DNA of 64,000 nucleotides from Lysinibacillus sp. FJAT-14745 (GCF_001275675.1 NZ_LITM01000004.1:98954-162953); one strand, 5' to 3'; shown: positions 25,967 through 35,947, numbered from the stretch's first letter. Numbers and translations: made by a program. The notes: generated by a model not told the origin, from the letters alone.

Positions 25967-26888
25967 AATGAAATCTCCTCTCTCCTAAATAATCTACAAT
26001 ACTATCTAAAGTAATTATACAATAGGTTACTAGGAAAATCTAAGGAGAATTTATGACATCCATAACATGCATAAACCAGACTAATGTTAGTAGGTATAAA
26101 ATACTTAAAATGTCCAGTTTTCATTACGAAGAATAAGTTCTTTTTACCTATCATTAGTAATGTTTTCTATACTCAGTTACTCTGAACTAATCATAAAGTC
26201 ATGTGTTAAGTTTTGGTTTAGTTTATTCTTCAACAGCTCTTTAAAGGATACTTCCTTCCGACTCTCACTACAAAAAGAATAGGCAGCATTCTCTATAGCG
26301 AATTGATTAGGGGCATTTTCACCAATAATCATAAACAAGACTGTGAAATAGGTAATTCCGTGCCTTTAGATGGTGAAAGTAGTTTTTTGTGCAAGCATAA
26401 AGCCAATCTGGACACTATTATACTGAGGCATAATTGATTAAATATGGGAAGAAATCAAATGAGTCTTTCGGAGCGTTTTTATAGTGAGTATGAAAAAAGT
26501 GTATTGTCTGATGAATCGATAATAAACTGTTTTGTATCATTTTTATGTTATTTCTTAGTAATTATCTGAATTAGTTTTGAATTATAGTTCGAACAGATTA
26601 TATGGATATCTTAGTATTTTTGAATATTTAAACCTATTTTTACGGCTAGTTCGGCATATTTTAGTAATTTTGTGTCGAGGATGATAACAAATTCTTAACT
26701 TTTTTCGAATAAAGACAATTTAGTGTATTATTCTTAATTCAATATAATCAAATATGGTCGAAAAGTGAATAAAAAGTATTTATTTCGTCGAAAAAAATGT
26801 GAAATACATTTATACTATATTATGTGTTTATTAAAAAATGGAAAAAAAGGACGAAATAAAGGTAAATAGGAGATTTGGAGGTTCTAGA
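25967..26888. other. Long AT-rich spacer upstream of motA
   Basis: About 0.9 kb without a firm gene. Two protein-like short frames are present: minus strand 26177-26332 (starting MIIGENAPNQFAIENAAYSF, no ribosome site) and plus strand 26444-26569 (starting MGRNQMSLSERFYSEYEKSV, no ribosome site). Both may be remnants. The last 200 bases are very AT-rich and must hold the mot promoter; I could not single out a SigD site. Confidence 0.6.
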
Positions 26889-27692
26889 ATGGATATATCG
26901 TCGATTGTAGGGTTAATACTTGCGCTAGTAGCGCTGTTAACAGGAATGGTGCTAAAGGGTGTAAGTTTAAGTGCATTTTATAACCCAGCCGCCATTCTAA
27001 TTATCATCTTCGGTACAATTTCCGCAGTAACAATTGCCTTCCCAATGAAGGAGTTAAAGCGTGTACCAAAGCTATTTAAAATTCTTTTTAAAGAAACAAA
27101 ATTAGCAGATGATATTGAGATTATTAAGATGTTTTCACAATGGGCTGATTTAGCTCGCCGTGAAGGTCTATTAGCGCTTGAGAGTAAAGCTTCAGAGATT
27201 GAAGACCCATTTTTGAAAAATGGACTTACATTAGCAATTGACGGTCAGAATGCGGACTATATTCGTGACGTCCTAACAGAAGAAGTCGAAGCAATGGAAG
27301 AACGTCATGCTAGTGGTTCTGCGATCTTTACACAAGCTGGTACATATGCCCCGACTTTAGGGGTACTTGGTGCGGTAGTAGGGTTAATCGCCGCATTAGC
27401 AGATATGAATGACATAGAAAAGCTAGGACATGCTATTTCAGCTGCTTTTATGGCTACATTATTAGGTATTTTTACAGGTTATGTTTTATGGCATCCATTT
27501 GCGAATAAATTAAAACGTAAATCTGCTATCGAAGTTAAGCAAAAAAGAATGATGATCGAAGGCATCCTTTCTGTCTTAGAAGGGGAGGCTCCACGCGTTA
27601 TCGAACAAAAATTATCTTCTTACTTAACAATGGAAGAACGTCGTCAAATTTCTCATGAAAGTGGGGCGGGCGGCCTTGGCAAAGAAAGCTAA
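26889..27692 (+). CDS. motA: Flagellar motor stator protein MotA
   Basis: A 267-residue, four-helix stator subunit. It is closely patterned on B. subtilis MotA throughout: LKGVSLSAFYNPAAILIIIFGTISAV, WADLARREGLLALE, GTYAPTLGVLGAVVGLIAAL and GHAISAAFMATLLGIFTGYVLWHPFANKLKRK. With MotB it forms the proton channel that drives flagellar rotation. The ATG at 26889 has TTTGGAGG upstream. It overlaps motB by 17 bases. Confidence 0.96.
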   Translation: MDISSIVGLILALVALLTGMVLKGVSLSAFYNPAAILIIIFGTISAVTIAFPMKELKRVPKLFKILFKETKLADDIEIIKMFSQWADLARREGLLALESKASEIEDPFLKNGLTLAIDGQNADYIRDVLTEEVEAMEERHASGSAIFTQAGTYAPTLGVLGAVVGLIAALADMNDIEKLGHAISAAFMATLLGIFTGYVLWHPFANKLKRKSAIEVKQKRMMIEGILSVLEGEAPRVIEQKLSSYLTMEERRQISHESGAGGLGKES

Positions 27693-28452
27693 GAAAAAAA
27701 AGCATGATGATCATATTGATGAGTCTTGGTTAGTTCCGTATGCAGATATTTTAACGCTGCTATTAGCTGTATTTATTATATTATTTGCATCCAGTTCAGT
27801 AGACCAAGAAAAGCTAGAGAGAATGTCAGCAGTGTTTAATCAAGTATTTGATGGTGGTACAAGCTTTTTAGATCAGCCTGCACCGATAAAAAGTCCGAAT
27901 GCAGAAAGTGACCAAGTGCCACAACAAGCACAACAAAACTCTGCTTATTTAAAGGATCAGCAGGAGTTAGCTCAAATTAAAGATAGTGTTGATAATTTCA
28001 TCGCTGTTCATGAGATGGAAGGTCAATTCGCAACAGCGATGACTGATGAGGGATTACTTGTTACAATTCGTGATAGTATCCTGTTCGATTCGGGGAAAGC
28101 AGACATTAAACCAGAGTACATGACAATAGCAAAAGAGCTTGCAGATGTATTGGTATCTAATCCACCACGTAGTATTGTTATTACTGGTCATACGGATAAT
28201 GTTCCAGCTGGTCCAAACTTCTCTTCTAACTTACAGCTCTCAGCGTTGCGGGCAGTGAACTTCGCAGAAATTCTGTTGAAGAGTAACTCGAAGTTAGATG
28301 GTCGAAACTTTAGTACGCAAGGTTTCGGTGAAAATCGTGCCATTGCACCAAATGATACTGCAGAAGGGCGATCTAAAAACCGTCGTGTAGAAGTGTTAAT
28401 ACAACCACTTGTAACTGAGGATGGTTCTGCCGTAAAGAATACAAAAAAATAG
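27676..28452 (+). CDS. motB: Flagellar motor stator protein MotB
   Basis: A 258-residue stator subunit. A basic N-terminus (AKKAKKKKHDDH) is followed by one membrane helix with the proton-carrying Asp in PYADILTLLLAVFIILFASSS. A linker rich in Q and P comes next, then the OmpA-like peptidoglycan-binding domain (TGHTDNVPAGPNFSSNLQLSALRA, GFGENR, GRSKNRRVE). I placed the start at TTG 27676, which matches the B. subtilis N-terminus. Confidence 0.95.
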   Translation: MAKKAKKKKHDDHIDESWLVPYADILTLLLAVFIILFASSSVDQEKLERMSAVFNQVFDGGTSFLDQPAPIKSPNAESDQVPQQAQQNSAYLKDQQELAQIKDSVDNFIAVHEMEGQFATAMTDEGLLVTIRDSILFDSGKADIKPEYMTIAKELADVLVSNPPRSIVITGHTDNVPAGPNFSSNLQLSALRAVNFAEILLKSNSKLDGRNFSTQGFGENRAIAPNDTAEGRSKNRRVEVLIQPLVTEDGSAVKNTKK

Positions 28453-28453
28453 A

Positions 28454-28504
28454 AAAAAGCTATTAGCAAACGGCTTTGGTGCCTCATTGCTAATAGCTTT
28501 TTTT
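28454..28504. terminator. Bidirectional terminator after motB
   Basis: Stem aaaaaagctattagca/tgctaatagctttttt. Confidence 0.9.
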
Positions 28505-28516
28505 ACAAAATCCTAT

Positions 28517-28738
28517 TTATTTGCGTAAAGCTCCTAATTCAGCAACGATGGCTTGCATTTCACTAGGACTAAATGTGTTGCGCTTCATGACCATTTCGTA
28601 TAAATAGACTAGGTCTTCGTAATTAGCTTCATCGAAATTTTCCGATTTCATTGCATCAACATTAACCATACGAAGCTTGTCTTTCATTTGATCAACCATA
28701 TAAATAACGTTCTCTTTTGACGGTACTGATAAATCCAT
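28517..28738 (-). CDS. UPF0435/DUF1128 protein (YfkK-like), 73 aa
   Basis: A small helical protein matching the YfkK family, with [23 protein letters not shown] and [17 protein letters not shown] as the conserved blocks. The function is unknown. AAAGGTAGG lies before the ATG. In B. subtilis the family sits beside yfkI-yfkH, and here their counterparts follow on the other strand, across a MITE-like element. Confidence 0.85.
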   Translation of the reverse strand: MDLSVPSKENVIYMVDQMKDKLRMVNVDAMKSENFDEANYEDLVYLYEMVMKRNTFSPSEMQAIVAELGALRK

Positions 28739-28872
28739 TATTTAAACCTACCTTTCGTAATCCTCGAAAATATCATTTCATTGAATAAAAAAAATGTCAA
28801 CACTGTATTTCGACATTGCTTTAAAAATAAACTGTTATTGGGTAGAATAAGGGCAGTAAGTAGTTTAATTAT

Positions 28873-29068
28873 GGTTCATCACCATAACGTGTGGTTGATT
28901 TCCGTTCCGACTGGGCGCTTTCCTGGGGGCGTCCGATGAGCCGCTTCGCTGCGCTCCAGGGTCTCATCTGTGACGCTGATCCCCAAGGAGTCGCCCAGTC
29001 TCCACTCCAATCAACTTATTTATGGCATACGTTTTAACAAAATCATCCCTAACTTTTGGAGATGAATC
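28873..29068. repeat. Full-length MITE-like palindromic repeat (reference copy)
   Basis: Ends ggttcatcacc and ggagatgaatc. Inner nested pairs are gttgatt/aatcaac, actgggcg/cgcccagt, cctgggg/ccccaagg and gatgag/ctcatc, so nearly the whole 196 bp can form one hairpin or cruciform. It lies between yfkK-like and yfkI-like genes. Confidence 0.93.
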
Positions 29069-29116
29069 TTAATTATCTTAAAGGAATATACATTTACCAA
29101 GCAGGGGGTATTTAAT

Positions 29117-29443
29117 ATGGGACGAAGTAAATTATTAGCATCTATCGTAGTTGGTGCCACAGTTGGTGCTGCATTAAGCATGTTTGATCGTGCAACGCGT
29201 GAGAAAACAATAGCTACAACGAAAAAGATGAAAGAAGCAATATCGTATTATGCAGCCAATCGAGATGAATTACAAGTACTAGTTGAGGAAAAAGTATTGT
29301 CCGCTAAAGTGCTGTGTGAAAGCGTATCAGAAAATGTCAACACAATTGTTGAAAAAGTGGATGAATTTAAAGAATTACCTTCCACAATTGAAGGCATGAT
29401 TAATGATACAAAATCGGCCTTTTCTTTACCAGATAAAGAATAG
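29117..29443 (+). CDS. YtxH/YfkI-like small protein, 108 aa
   Basis: An N-terminal hydrophobic Gly/Ala-rich segment (LLASIVVGATVGAALSMF) is followed by a helical, charged, probably coiled region, as in YtxH-type general stress proteins. It is encoded 23 bp before the YihY gene, as yfkI precedes yfkH in B. subtilis. The phosphatase gene yfkJ found in that species is absent here. GGGGG precedes the ATG. Confidence 0.7.
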   Translation: MGRSKLLASIVVGATVGAALSMFDRATREKTIATTKKMKEAISYYAANRDELQVLVEEKVLSAKVLCESVSENVNTIVEKVDEFKELPSTIEGMINDTKSAFSLPDKE

Positions 29444-29466
29444 TTGTCGTACAGGAGGAAATTTGT

Positions 29467-30405
29467 ATGGAGGAGAAAAAAGCATCGATACATACAGCTG
29501 TCGGTCTGGTGAAATCATTTGTCTCACCAGACGAAGACACTGTAGATGTGATGACATCAAGGGGCTTTATGCAAGATTTAATGCTACGCTTAAAGCGAGT
29601 GGAAATATCAGCTCTTGCAGCGCAATTGGCTTATTTCTTTTTACTATCTTTTTTCCCGCTTCTAATATTTCTAGTCACATTACTACCTTATTTGAATTTA
29701 GAGACGACGCAAGTGTATTCATTTCTAGTGAATATAATGCCGGACGAGGTATATAGGCTTATAAAAAATACATTAGATGAAATTTTAACAATTCGTAATA
29801 GTAGTTTATTATCTATCGGGGTGCTTGGAACAATTTGGTCTGCCTCCAAAGGAATTAATGCATTGATTAGAGCCTTGAATAAGGCCTATGATACTGAAAC
29901 TAAGGGGAGTCTATTAGATCGAGGGTTATCCCTTGTTTTCACCTTAGCATTTGTCGTTGTTATTGCTGTCGTTCTACTTTTACCGGTTTTTGGGCAACAA
30001 GTGGGGCATTTCTTATTTTCAATTGTTGGCATTGAGGAACAATTTGAAATAATCTGGTATAGAATGCGCTGGTCGATACCACCTCTACTTATTTTTATAG
30101 TTTTAATGGGGATATATGGAATTGTTCCGAATACAAATCCTCGTTTGAAGTTAATGGGAGTTTGGCCAGGGGCATTGTTTTCAACTCTTGCCTGGGTGGC
30201 AGTAACATATGCTTTCTCTTTTTATATTAATAATTTCGCGAATTATTCCGCTACATATGGCAGTATTGGTGGCGTTATTATTTTAATGCTTTGGCTATAT
30301 TTCACGGGGATTATTTTAATTTTTGGTGGCATTTTAAATGCGACGATGCAGAAAAAAGTATTGCAAAAAGAACTTATGAAGCAGGAAACGCTAACAAACC
30401 GTTAG
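29467..30405 (+). CDS. YihY/BrkB family inner membrane protein (YfkH-like)
   Basis: A 312-residue protein with six membrane helices. Family blocks are ALAAQLAYFFLLSFFPLLIFL, LGTIWSASKGINALIRALNKAY, WPGALFSTLAWVAVTYAFSFY and SIGGVIILMLWLYFTGIILIFGG. The once-proposed RNase BN role is not supported for this family; transport is likely but unproven. AGGAGG lies ahead of the ATG. Confidence 0.9.
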   Translation: MEEKKASIHTAVGLVKSFVSPDEDTVDVMTSRGFMQDLMLRLKRVEISALAAQLAYFFLLSFFPLLIFLVTLLPYLNLETTQVYSFLVNIMPDEVYRLIKNTLDEILTIRNSSLLSIGVLGTIWSASKGINALIRALNKAYDTETKGSLLDRGLSLVFTLAFVVVIAVVLLLPVFGQQVGHFLFSIVGIEEQFEIIWYRMRWSIPPLLIFIVLMGIYGIVPNTNPRLKLMGVWPGALFSTLAWVAVTYAFSFYINNFANYSATYGSIGGVIILMLWLYFTGIILIFGGILNATMQKKVLQKELMKQETLTNR

Positions 30406-30417
30406 GATTATTGAAAA

Positions 30418-30461
30418 GAACAGCCTCGCTATCACGTTTTATGATACGAGGCTGTTTGTTT
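30418..30461. terminator. Terminator between yihY-like and P-type ATPase genes
   Basis: Stem acagcctcg.tatca/tgatacgaggctgt followed by a T-rich run. The ATPase stop lies right behind it, so it probably serves both. Confidence 0.85.
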
Positions 30462-32366
30462 TTAGACGTTTTTATTAAGCATACGTAAGCCATTTAAAAT
30501 AACTAAAATAGTGCTTCCTTCATGTCCAATAACTCCTAGAGGTAAATCGACGACTTGTAAGAAGTTAGAGGCAATTAATAAAACGATAACGCCGATAGAG
30601 AAGGAGATGTTTTGTTTGATGATGCGTTGCATTTTACGTGATAAACGTACTGCATAGGCAATTTTTGATAAGTCATTTTTCATTAAAACGACATCTGCTG
30701 TTTCTAAAGCAACATCTGTTCCTTCTCCCATAGCAATTCCGGTAGTTGCAGTTGCTAAAGCGGGTGCATCATTAATGCCGTCACCGACCATCCCTACAAA
30801 CTTATGTTCAGAAAGAAGTCGTTTCATCTCAGTCACTTTTGTTTCAGGGAGACATTCTGCAACGTATTCTGTCACGCCTGCTTCCTTAGCAATTGCCTTT
30901 GCTGTTTTCTCGTTGTCGCCCGTTAGCATGATCACATCAATACCTAGCTCTTTTAGTAATGATACTGCTTTTTTTGCTTCACTGCGAACGGTATCCTTTA
31001 AAGCTGCCAATGCGGCAATGCCATCTTTGTCACGAATAAAAATAACACTTTTCCCTTCTGAGGCAAGGTTTTCTGCTGCACCATTTGCAAATTCATTTGC
31101 CTCATCTAGACCAACAAAGTCTGGTTTACCAACAAGATATTCGACTTCATTAACGTAACCTTTGATACCCCAACCTGGGATATCTTCTATAGTGGCTTGA
31201 GCAAACTGTGTGATACCTTCTTTTCTTGCGAATAAAGTAATTGCTTGAGCAAGTGGATGGTTTGATTGTGCTTCAATACCTGCAAGGATTGCCATTGTAT
31301 TTTCACGGTCTAATCCTTCTCGAACAATAAAATCAGTAACGGTTGGTTTTCCTTGTGTTAAAGTACCTGTTTTATCTACCGCTAGTGCACGTAATGCACC
31401 TAGATGCTCTAAATGTAGGCCTCCTTTGAATAGCACACCGTGTTTTGCACCATTTGAAATGGCTGCAAGAGTTGCTGGCATAATGGATGCAACAAGTGCA
31501 CATGGAGAAGCAACTACTAGGAGTACCATTGCTCGATAGAAAGTTGTTGTCCAGTCCCAACCGAGTACAAAGTGAGGTAGAAACATCATAAGGGCAACGG
31601 TAAGTAGCGCAATCTTCACATAAGTACCTTCGAATTTTTCTATAAACTGTTGAGATGGAGATTTCTCACTCTGAGCACTTTGTACAAGCTGGATAATTTT
31701 TTGGAATAGTGTCTCAGAATTTGGTTTTGTCATTTCCATCGTAATGGCACCATTTAAGTTCACTGTACCTGCAAATACCTCGTCGCCTTCACGTTTTGCC
31801 ACTGGAAGGGGCTCACCACTAATAGCAGATTCATCGATAGAAGACTGTCCTTTAAAGATCACGCCGTCTGCTGGTACACGCTCACCAGGTTTTACGAGCA
31901 GGTGATCTCCAATTTGTAATGTAGAGACCGAAACTTTCATTGGTTCGAAGTTACCACGAACAAGCCAAGCCTCTTCGGGTTGTAAGTTCATGAGTGCAGA
32001 AATTTCACGATGACTTTTATTCATTGCGTATGTTTCAAGAGCGCCACTTACAGCAAAAATGAAAATAAGAATTGCGCCCTCCGTCCAATAACCGATTGCA
32101 GCTGAACCAATTGCAGCTAATACCATTAATAGTTCAACATTAAGCTCTTTATTTTCAATGGTTTCTTCGATGCCCTCTTTTGCTTTAGCGAATCCACCAA
32201 CACAAAATGCAACAATATATAAAATAATAGAAGCTGTTGTTTGCCCGCTAGTATCTAAACGCCATGCAAGTAAAATAAACAAACCTGCTATAAGGGCTGC
32301 GATTAATTCAGCGTGCTCCTTCATTTTCTCAATTAAATTAAAATTTTCTCGTTTAGATTGTTCCAC
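30462..32366 (-). CDS. pfeT: P1B-type metal-exporting ATPase, PfeT/ZosA-like
   Basis: A 634-residue heavy-metal ATPase. The membrane metal-site motif is SPC ([11 protein letters not shown]). The phosphorylation site [14 protein letters not shown]-binding SNHPLAQA and hinge [13 protein letters not shown] are all intact. There is no N-terminal metal-binding domain. Size and the N-terminal blocks ([35 protein letters not shown]) match B. subtilis PfeT (formerly ZosA), an iron(II) efflux pump. A near-consensus Fur box lies directly upstream of the ribosome site, which supports iron as substrate. Confidence 0.9.
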   Translation of the reverse strand: MEQSKRENFNLIEKMKEHAELIAALIAGLFILLAWRLDTSGQTTASIILYIVAFCVGGFAKAKEGIEETIENKELNVELLMVLAAIGSAAIGYWTEGAILIFIFAVSGALETYAMNKSHREISALMNLQPEEAWLVRGNFEPMKVSVSTLQIGDHLLVKPGERVPADGVIFKGQSSIDESAISGEPLPVAKREGDEVFAGTVNLNGAITMEMTKPNSETLFQKIIQLVQSAQSEKSPSQQFIEKFEGTYVKIALLTVALMMFLPHFVLGWDWTTTFYRAMVLLVVASPCALVASIMPATLAAISNGAKHGVLFKGGLHLEHLGALRALAVDKTGTLTQGKPTVTDFIVREGLDRENTMAILAGIEAQSNHPLAQAITLFARKEGITQFAQATIEDIPGWGIKGYVNEVEYLVGKPDFVGLDEANEFANGAAENLASEGKSVIFIRDKDGIAALAALKDTVRSEAKKAVSLLKELGIDVIMLTGDNEKTAKAIAKEAGVTEYVAECLPETKVTEMKRLLSEHKFVGMVGDGINDAPALATATTGIAMGEGTDVALETADVVLMKNDLSKIAYAVRLSRKMQRIIKQNISFSIGVIVLLIASNFLQVVDLPLGVIGHEGSTILVILNGLRMLNKNV

Positions 32367-32379
32367 TCTTATCCCTCCT

Positions 32380-32398
32380 GATAATGAAAATCAATATC
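32380..32398 (-). promoter_or_regulatory. Fur box upstream of the PfeT-like gene
   Basis: gataatgaaaatcaatatc matches the 19-bp Fur consensus gataatgataatcattatc at 17 of 19 positions. It lies immediately upstream of the AGGAGG of the ATPase gene. In B. subtilis pfeT responds to iron through PerR and Fur. Confidence 0.75.
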
Positions 32399-32605
32399 AA
32401 AACCTTTATAAATCAGTATATATAAACAATATCGAATTGAAAATAGATTTCAATTAGCTCCTTTCTAATTTAGAATTATTATAACAAAGGTTTTTGGAAA
32501 AAGAAAGTAAGAAATTTGAAGGGATTGTTAAAGAAAGGGAATAAAAGCAGTCCAGGATTGAGATTGCGGCGATTATGAGGATTTTTGAATTAATTTTGAA
32601 CATAA

Positions 32606-32646
32606 GAAAAAGCACAGTTATTCATAGGAATATTCTGTGCTTTTCA
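32606..32646. terminator. Orphan terminator-like hairpin
   Basis: Arms aaaagcacag/ctgtgctttt flank a 19-nt loop. It lies 330 bp downstream of the fumarase stop and is the nearest good terminator for that gene. Confidence 0.65.
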
Positions 32647-32656
32647 AATTTGTGCA

Positions 32657-32783
32657 GGCTCATCACCGTAAAGAGAGTTGATTTCCGTTCCGGCTGGGCG
32701 CTTTCCTGGAGGCGTCCAGTCTTCACTACAATCAACTGACATACGTTTTAACAAATGTCATACCCAACTTTTGGTGATGAGCC
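32657..32783. repeat. Short MITE-like repeat with perfect 11-bp ends
   Basis: Ends ggctcatcacc and ggtgatgagcc are exact inverted repeats, 127 bp overall. The central palindrome is deleted between ctggaggcgtcc and agtcttcact. This copy defines the ends of the family. Confidence 0.93.
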
Positions 32784-32811
32784 ATAAATTATTTAATTAT
32801 AAACTCGTTAT

Positions 32812-32921
32812 TGTGGCTGCCGCTATGCTTACGCCACAGCTAAAAGACTACTACTAGTCTTAAAATATTAGAATACTCGTTCTGCGGTGTGGCTGCCGCT
32901 TCGCTTACGCCACAGCTAAAA
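32812..32921. repeat. Two 34-bp direct repeats, each a 27-nt hairpin
   Basis: Copies at 32812-32845 and 32888-32921 begin tgtggctgccgct and end cgccacagctaaaa. In each, tgtggc pairs with gccaca. Related hairpins with different stems occur at 55293 and 55329. Confidence 0.88.
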
Positions 32922-32972
32922 TAAACATTACTGCTATTCAAAGTAACTCTTTATAAAAGTTATTTTTCTTTA

Positions 32973-34511
32973 TTAGAAAACTCTTTCTGCGTGTAGCGCA
33001 AGTTTTTCTAATGATGATTTGTCTACGTCTGCGTGTAGAGAGTTACCGTGAGAGTCCATTGTTACAACAGCTGTGAACTTCTCAACGTTTAAGTGCCACA
33101 TCGCTTCTGGAACACCAAATTCCATTAGATCAACACCATCTACACCTTTAATGCAATCTGCGTAGTATTGTGCAGCACCACCGATTGCGTTTAAGTAAAC
33201 GCCACCATGTTCTTCTAATGCAGCAAGTGTTTTTGGTCCCATACCGCCTTTGCCGATTACAGCGCGGATACCGAATTTTTTCATAATGTCACCTTGGTAT
33301 GGCTCCTCACGAATAGAAGTAGTTGGACCAGCTGCTTTTACTGTCCAGTTGCCTTCCTCATCTTTTGCCATTACAGGGCCACAGTGATAAATAACTTGTC
33401 CATTAAGATCAACTGGAGCATCATGGCTCATTAAGTGATGGTGAATTGCGTCACGGCCAGTATACATACGACCAGTAATCGATACAACGTCCCCAACTTT
33501 TAGAGCGCGAATTTGCTCTTCACTAATTGGTGCAGTAAGTTCCACTACATCTGTAGTAGTATCTTCTGTTGTTGCTGCAACTTCATCTTCTTTAAATGTA
33601 ATTTTTTCGCCTTCTTGGTAATGCCAGTTAATAATTTCGCCAGTTTGAGGATCAATGTCCACAGCCATACGACGGTATGCCCAACAGTTATATGCTACTG
33701 ATACGTAGAATGATGCAGGGATACGGTGCATAACACCAATTTTACAACCAAGTAATGTTGCTTCACCACCGAAGCCCATTGTACCGATACCAAATGTGTT
33801 AGCAGTTTTTACTACATACTCTTCTAATTTAGCAAGATCAGTATTTGGATTTGTATCTTCCACATGACGGAATAATTGTTCTTTCGCTAAGTCATAACCA
33901 GAAGAGCGGTCACCACCGATACCTACACCGATGAAACCAGCTGAACAGCCTTGTCCTTGCGCTTGGTATACTGAGTGAAGGATACATTTACGGATACCAT
34001 CTAAATCACGACCAGCGCGGCCAAGACCTTCAAGCTCACATGGTAGGCTGTATTGAATGTTTTTGTTTTCACAGCCGCCACCTTTAAGGATTAACTTAAT
34101 TGTGATGTAGTCTTTTTCCCATTGCTCGAATTTCATAACAGGTAGACCTTCACCAAGGTTATTACCGCTGTTTGCGCCCGTTAATGAATCAACCGCATTT
34201 GGACGTAATTTTGCATCAGCAGATGTATCGTTAATAGCTTTTTTAATAGCTTCTTTAATTTCTAATTGGTTTACACCAACAGGAGTATAAATTTTGAATG
34301 TTGGTAGACCAGTATCTTGACAGATAGGTGATACATTATCTTCTGCCATAATAATATTAGTTGAGATTGTGTCTAAGCTCATTGCAGCACGAGTACCAGC
34401 ATTTTCAGCTTCTTTAGCTTTCTTAATTGCACGACGTACGTCTTTAGGTAGATTCGTAGATGTTTGAGTAATTAAATCGTAAAGACTTTTCTCCAAAGTT
34501 TGGATATTCAT
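32973..34511 (-). CDS. fumA: Class I (iron-sulfur) fumarate hydratase
   Basis: A 512-residue TCA-cycle enzyme interconverting fumarate and malate. The alpha and beta domains are fused. Candidate 4Fe-4S cysteines lie in PICQDTGLP (about 64), GGGCENKN (about 145) and either GQGCSAG or LLGCKIG (about 190-260). The beta part has GRMYTGRDAIHHHL and GPTTS. The start follows GGGGGG. It replaces or supplements the class II FumC; oxygen-sensitive class I enzymes occur in B. cereus and its relatives. It appears monocistronic. Confidence 0.94.
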   Translation of the reverse strand: MNIQTLEKSLYDLITQTSTNLPKDVRRAIKKAKEAENAGTRAAMSLDTISTNIIMAEDNVSPICQDTGLPTFKIYTPVGVNQLEIKEAIKKAINDTSADAKLRPNAVDSLTGANSGNNLGEGLPVMKFEQWEKDYITIKLILKGGGCENKNIQYSLPCELEGLGRAGRDLDGIRKCILHSVYQAQGQGCSAGFIGVGIGGDRSSGYDLAKEQLFRHVEDTNPNTDLAKLEEYVVKTANTFGIGTMGFGGEATLLGCKIGVMHRIPASFYVSVAYNCWAYRRMAVDIDPQTGEIINWHYQEGEKITFKEDEVAATTEDTTTDVVELTAPISEEQIRALKVGDVVSITGRMYTGRDAIHHHLMSHDAPVDLNGQVIYHCGPVMAKDEEGNWTVKAAGPTTSIREEPYQGDIMKKFGIRAVIGKGGMGPKTLAALEEHGGVYLNAIGGAAQYYADCIKGVDGVDLMEFGVPEAMWHLNVEKFTAVVTMDSHGNSLHADVDKSSLEKLALHAERVF

Positions 34512-34682
34512 TTAGTATTGCCCCCCATAGAAAATTTGATTATTTCCACGTTACATTATACTCTTTTCAACTAATGAAAAAAAGAGTTCAACTCATTGTA
34601 GTCGGAATTAAGGGCCTATTCTCAAAAAGAGGTAATTTAAGTGTAAAATTATGTTATTCAAATATTATCTAACGTTAGGTTG

Positions 34683-35013
34683 GAGCCGATTACTTTAGGA
34701 GCGAGGCGGAGCACTTTTAGGCCGAAGCCGAGCACTTTTGAAGCGAAACCGAGGTTTTAGGTCGAAGCCGATCACTTTTAGGCCGAAGCCGAGCGGTTTT
34801 TGAGTGAAGCGGAGCACTTTTAGGTCGAAGCCGAGCACTTTTGAAGCGAAGCCGAGCACTTTTGAAGCGAAGCCGATCACTTTTGAAGCAAAGCCGAACT
34901 TTTAGAGCGAAGCCGAGCACTTTTAGGCAGAAGCCGAGCACTTTTGGAACAAAGCCGAGCACTTTTAGGCCAAAGCCGATCACTTCTGTAGCAAAGCTAA
35001 TCACTTTTAGAAC
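34683..35013. repeat. Tandem array of about fifteen 21-bp units (gaagccgagcactttt)
   Basis: Units read gaagccgagcacttttgaagc, with variants aggcc, aggtc and ggaac at the end. The period is 21 bp, with a few indels. Both strands hold open frames (FASKVLG-like repeats), but none has a ribosome site. It lies between divergent fumarase and DUF1963 genes, so their promoters must sit at its edges. Confidence 0.93.
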
Positions 35014-35141
35014 TTGAACATATCTATTTGTAAACGTAGGTTTCCTGTCTTATTCACAAGTTGGAGTTTCATCGAAATAAAGATTGTTGAAAAGGAACGT
35101 TTGTTCTACAATGGTATTAAATCTACTTTAGGAGGTAATAT

Positions 35142-35933
35142 ATGAAGTTACTTAATTTACCTGAAGCATTTGAACAATATAGGACAGTAATAGAGGAAAC
35201 GATACAGCCTACTGTATATATTGAAACGGAAGAACGAAAAACGTCTTTATTTGAAAGTAAGTTTGCAGGCGATCCGTATTTCCCGCTGTCAATGGAGTAC
35301 CCGAAAAGTTCTGAAGGGCAACCATTAAAATTACTAGCTCAAATTAATTTTGCAGATGTACCGAAGCATTTATCAAATTTCCCTAAAGAGGGAATCTTGC
35401 AGTTTTATATTGATGGTTATGACGATGTACTAGGAATGGACTTTGATAATGGTCAAAATCAGGAAGGTTTCCATGTTATTTTTCACGAACATATTGTCAG
35501 CGACGAATCACAGTTAGTACAAGACTTCTCATTTGTTGAAGCGAAAGAAGAAGAATTATACTTTCCAGTGGAAAAAGAAATGGCATTGTCCTTTAGAACA
35601 GGCTATGAACCATTATCAGCTAATGACTTTAGAAGTGAAAAACCATATGCGAAGATCCTTGCTAATATAGAAGACAATGATAATTTAGTAGACTCATTTT
35701 ATGAAACATTAAATAGTACAGGCCATAAAATCGGGGGATATCCATTTTTTACTCAGGATGATCCAAGAGCCTTTGGTGATTATACAGATTCAACAGTCTT
35801 ATTGCTTCAGATTGACAGTATAGGTGATCATATTTTGTGGGGAGATGTCGGAGTCGGCAACTTTTTCATCACAGAGGATGAACTGCAACGTAGAGATTTT
35901 AGTAAAGTCCTATATAATTGGGATTGCTATTAA
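35142..35933 (+). CDS. DUF1963 protein (YwqG-like)
   Basis: A 263-residue protein of the YwqG family, which usually has about 261. Typical blocks are SKFAGDPYFPLSMEYP, LKLLAQINFADVP, GILQFYIDGYDD, HKIGGYPFFTQDDPR and LLLQIDSIGDHILWGDVGVGNFFI. The fold is known for the family but no activity is established. A strong TAGGAGG precedes the ATG. Confidence 0.92.
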   Translation: MKLLNLPEAFEQYRTVIEETIQPTVYIETEERKTSLFESKFAGDPYFPLSMEYPKSSEGQPLKLLAQINFADVPKHLSNFPKEGILQFYIDGYDDVLGMDFDNGQNQEGFHVIFHEHIVSDESQLVQDFSFVEAKEEELYFPVEKEMALSFRTGYEPLSANDFRSEKPYAKILANIEDNDNLVDSFYETLNSTGHKIGGYPFFTQDDPRAFGDYTDSTVLLLQIDSIGDHILWGDVGVGNFFITEDELQRRDFSKVLYNWDCY

Positions 35934-35947
35934 ATAACAGAAGAAAA

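Noticed and set aside
26177-26332. 51-codon minus-strand frame (MIIGENAPNQ...)
   Set aside because: Protein-like composition but no ribosome site or neighbour support; kept only as a possible remnant in the spacer entry.
29403-29756. 117-codon plus-strand frame over yfkI/yihY genes
   Set aside because: It overlaps two well-supported genes in another frame and lacks a ribosome site.
34695-35004. Two overlapping minus-strand frames with FASKVLG/FKSARLR repeats
   Set aside because: They are a by-product of a 21-bp array whose unit length keeps frames open; no ribosome site.
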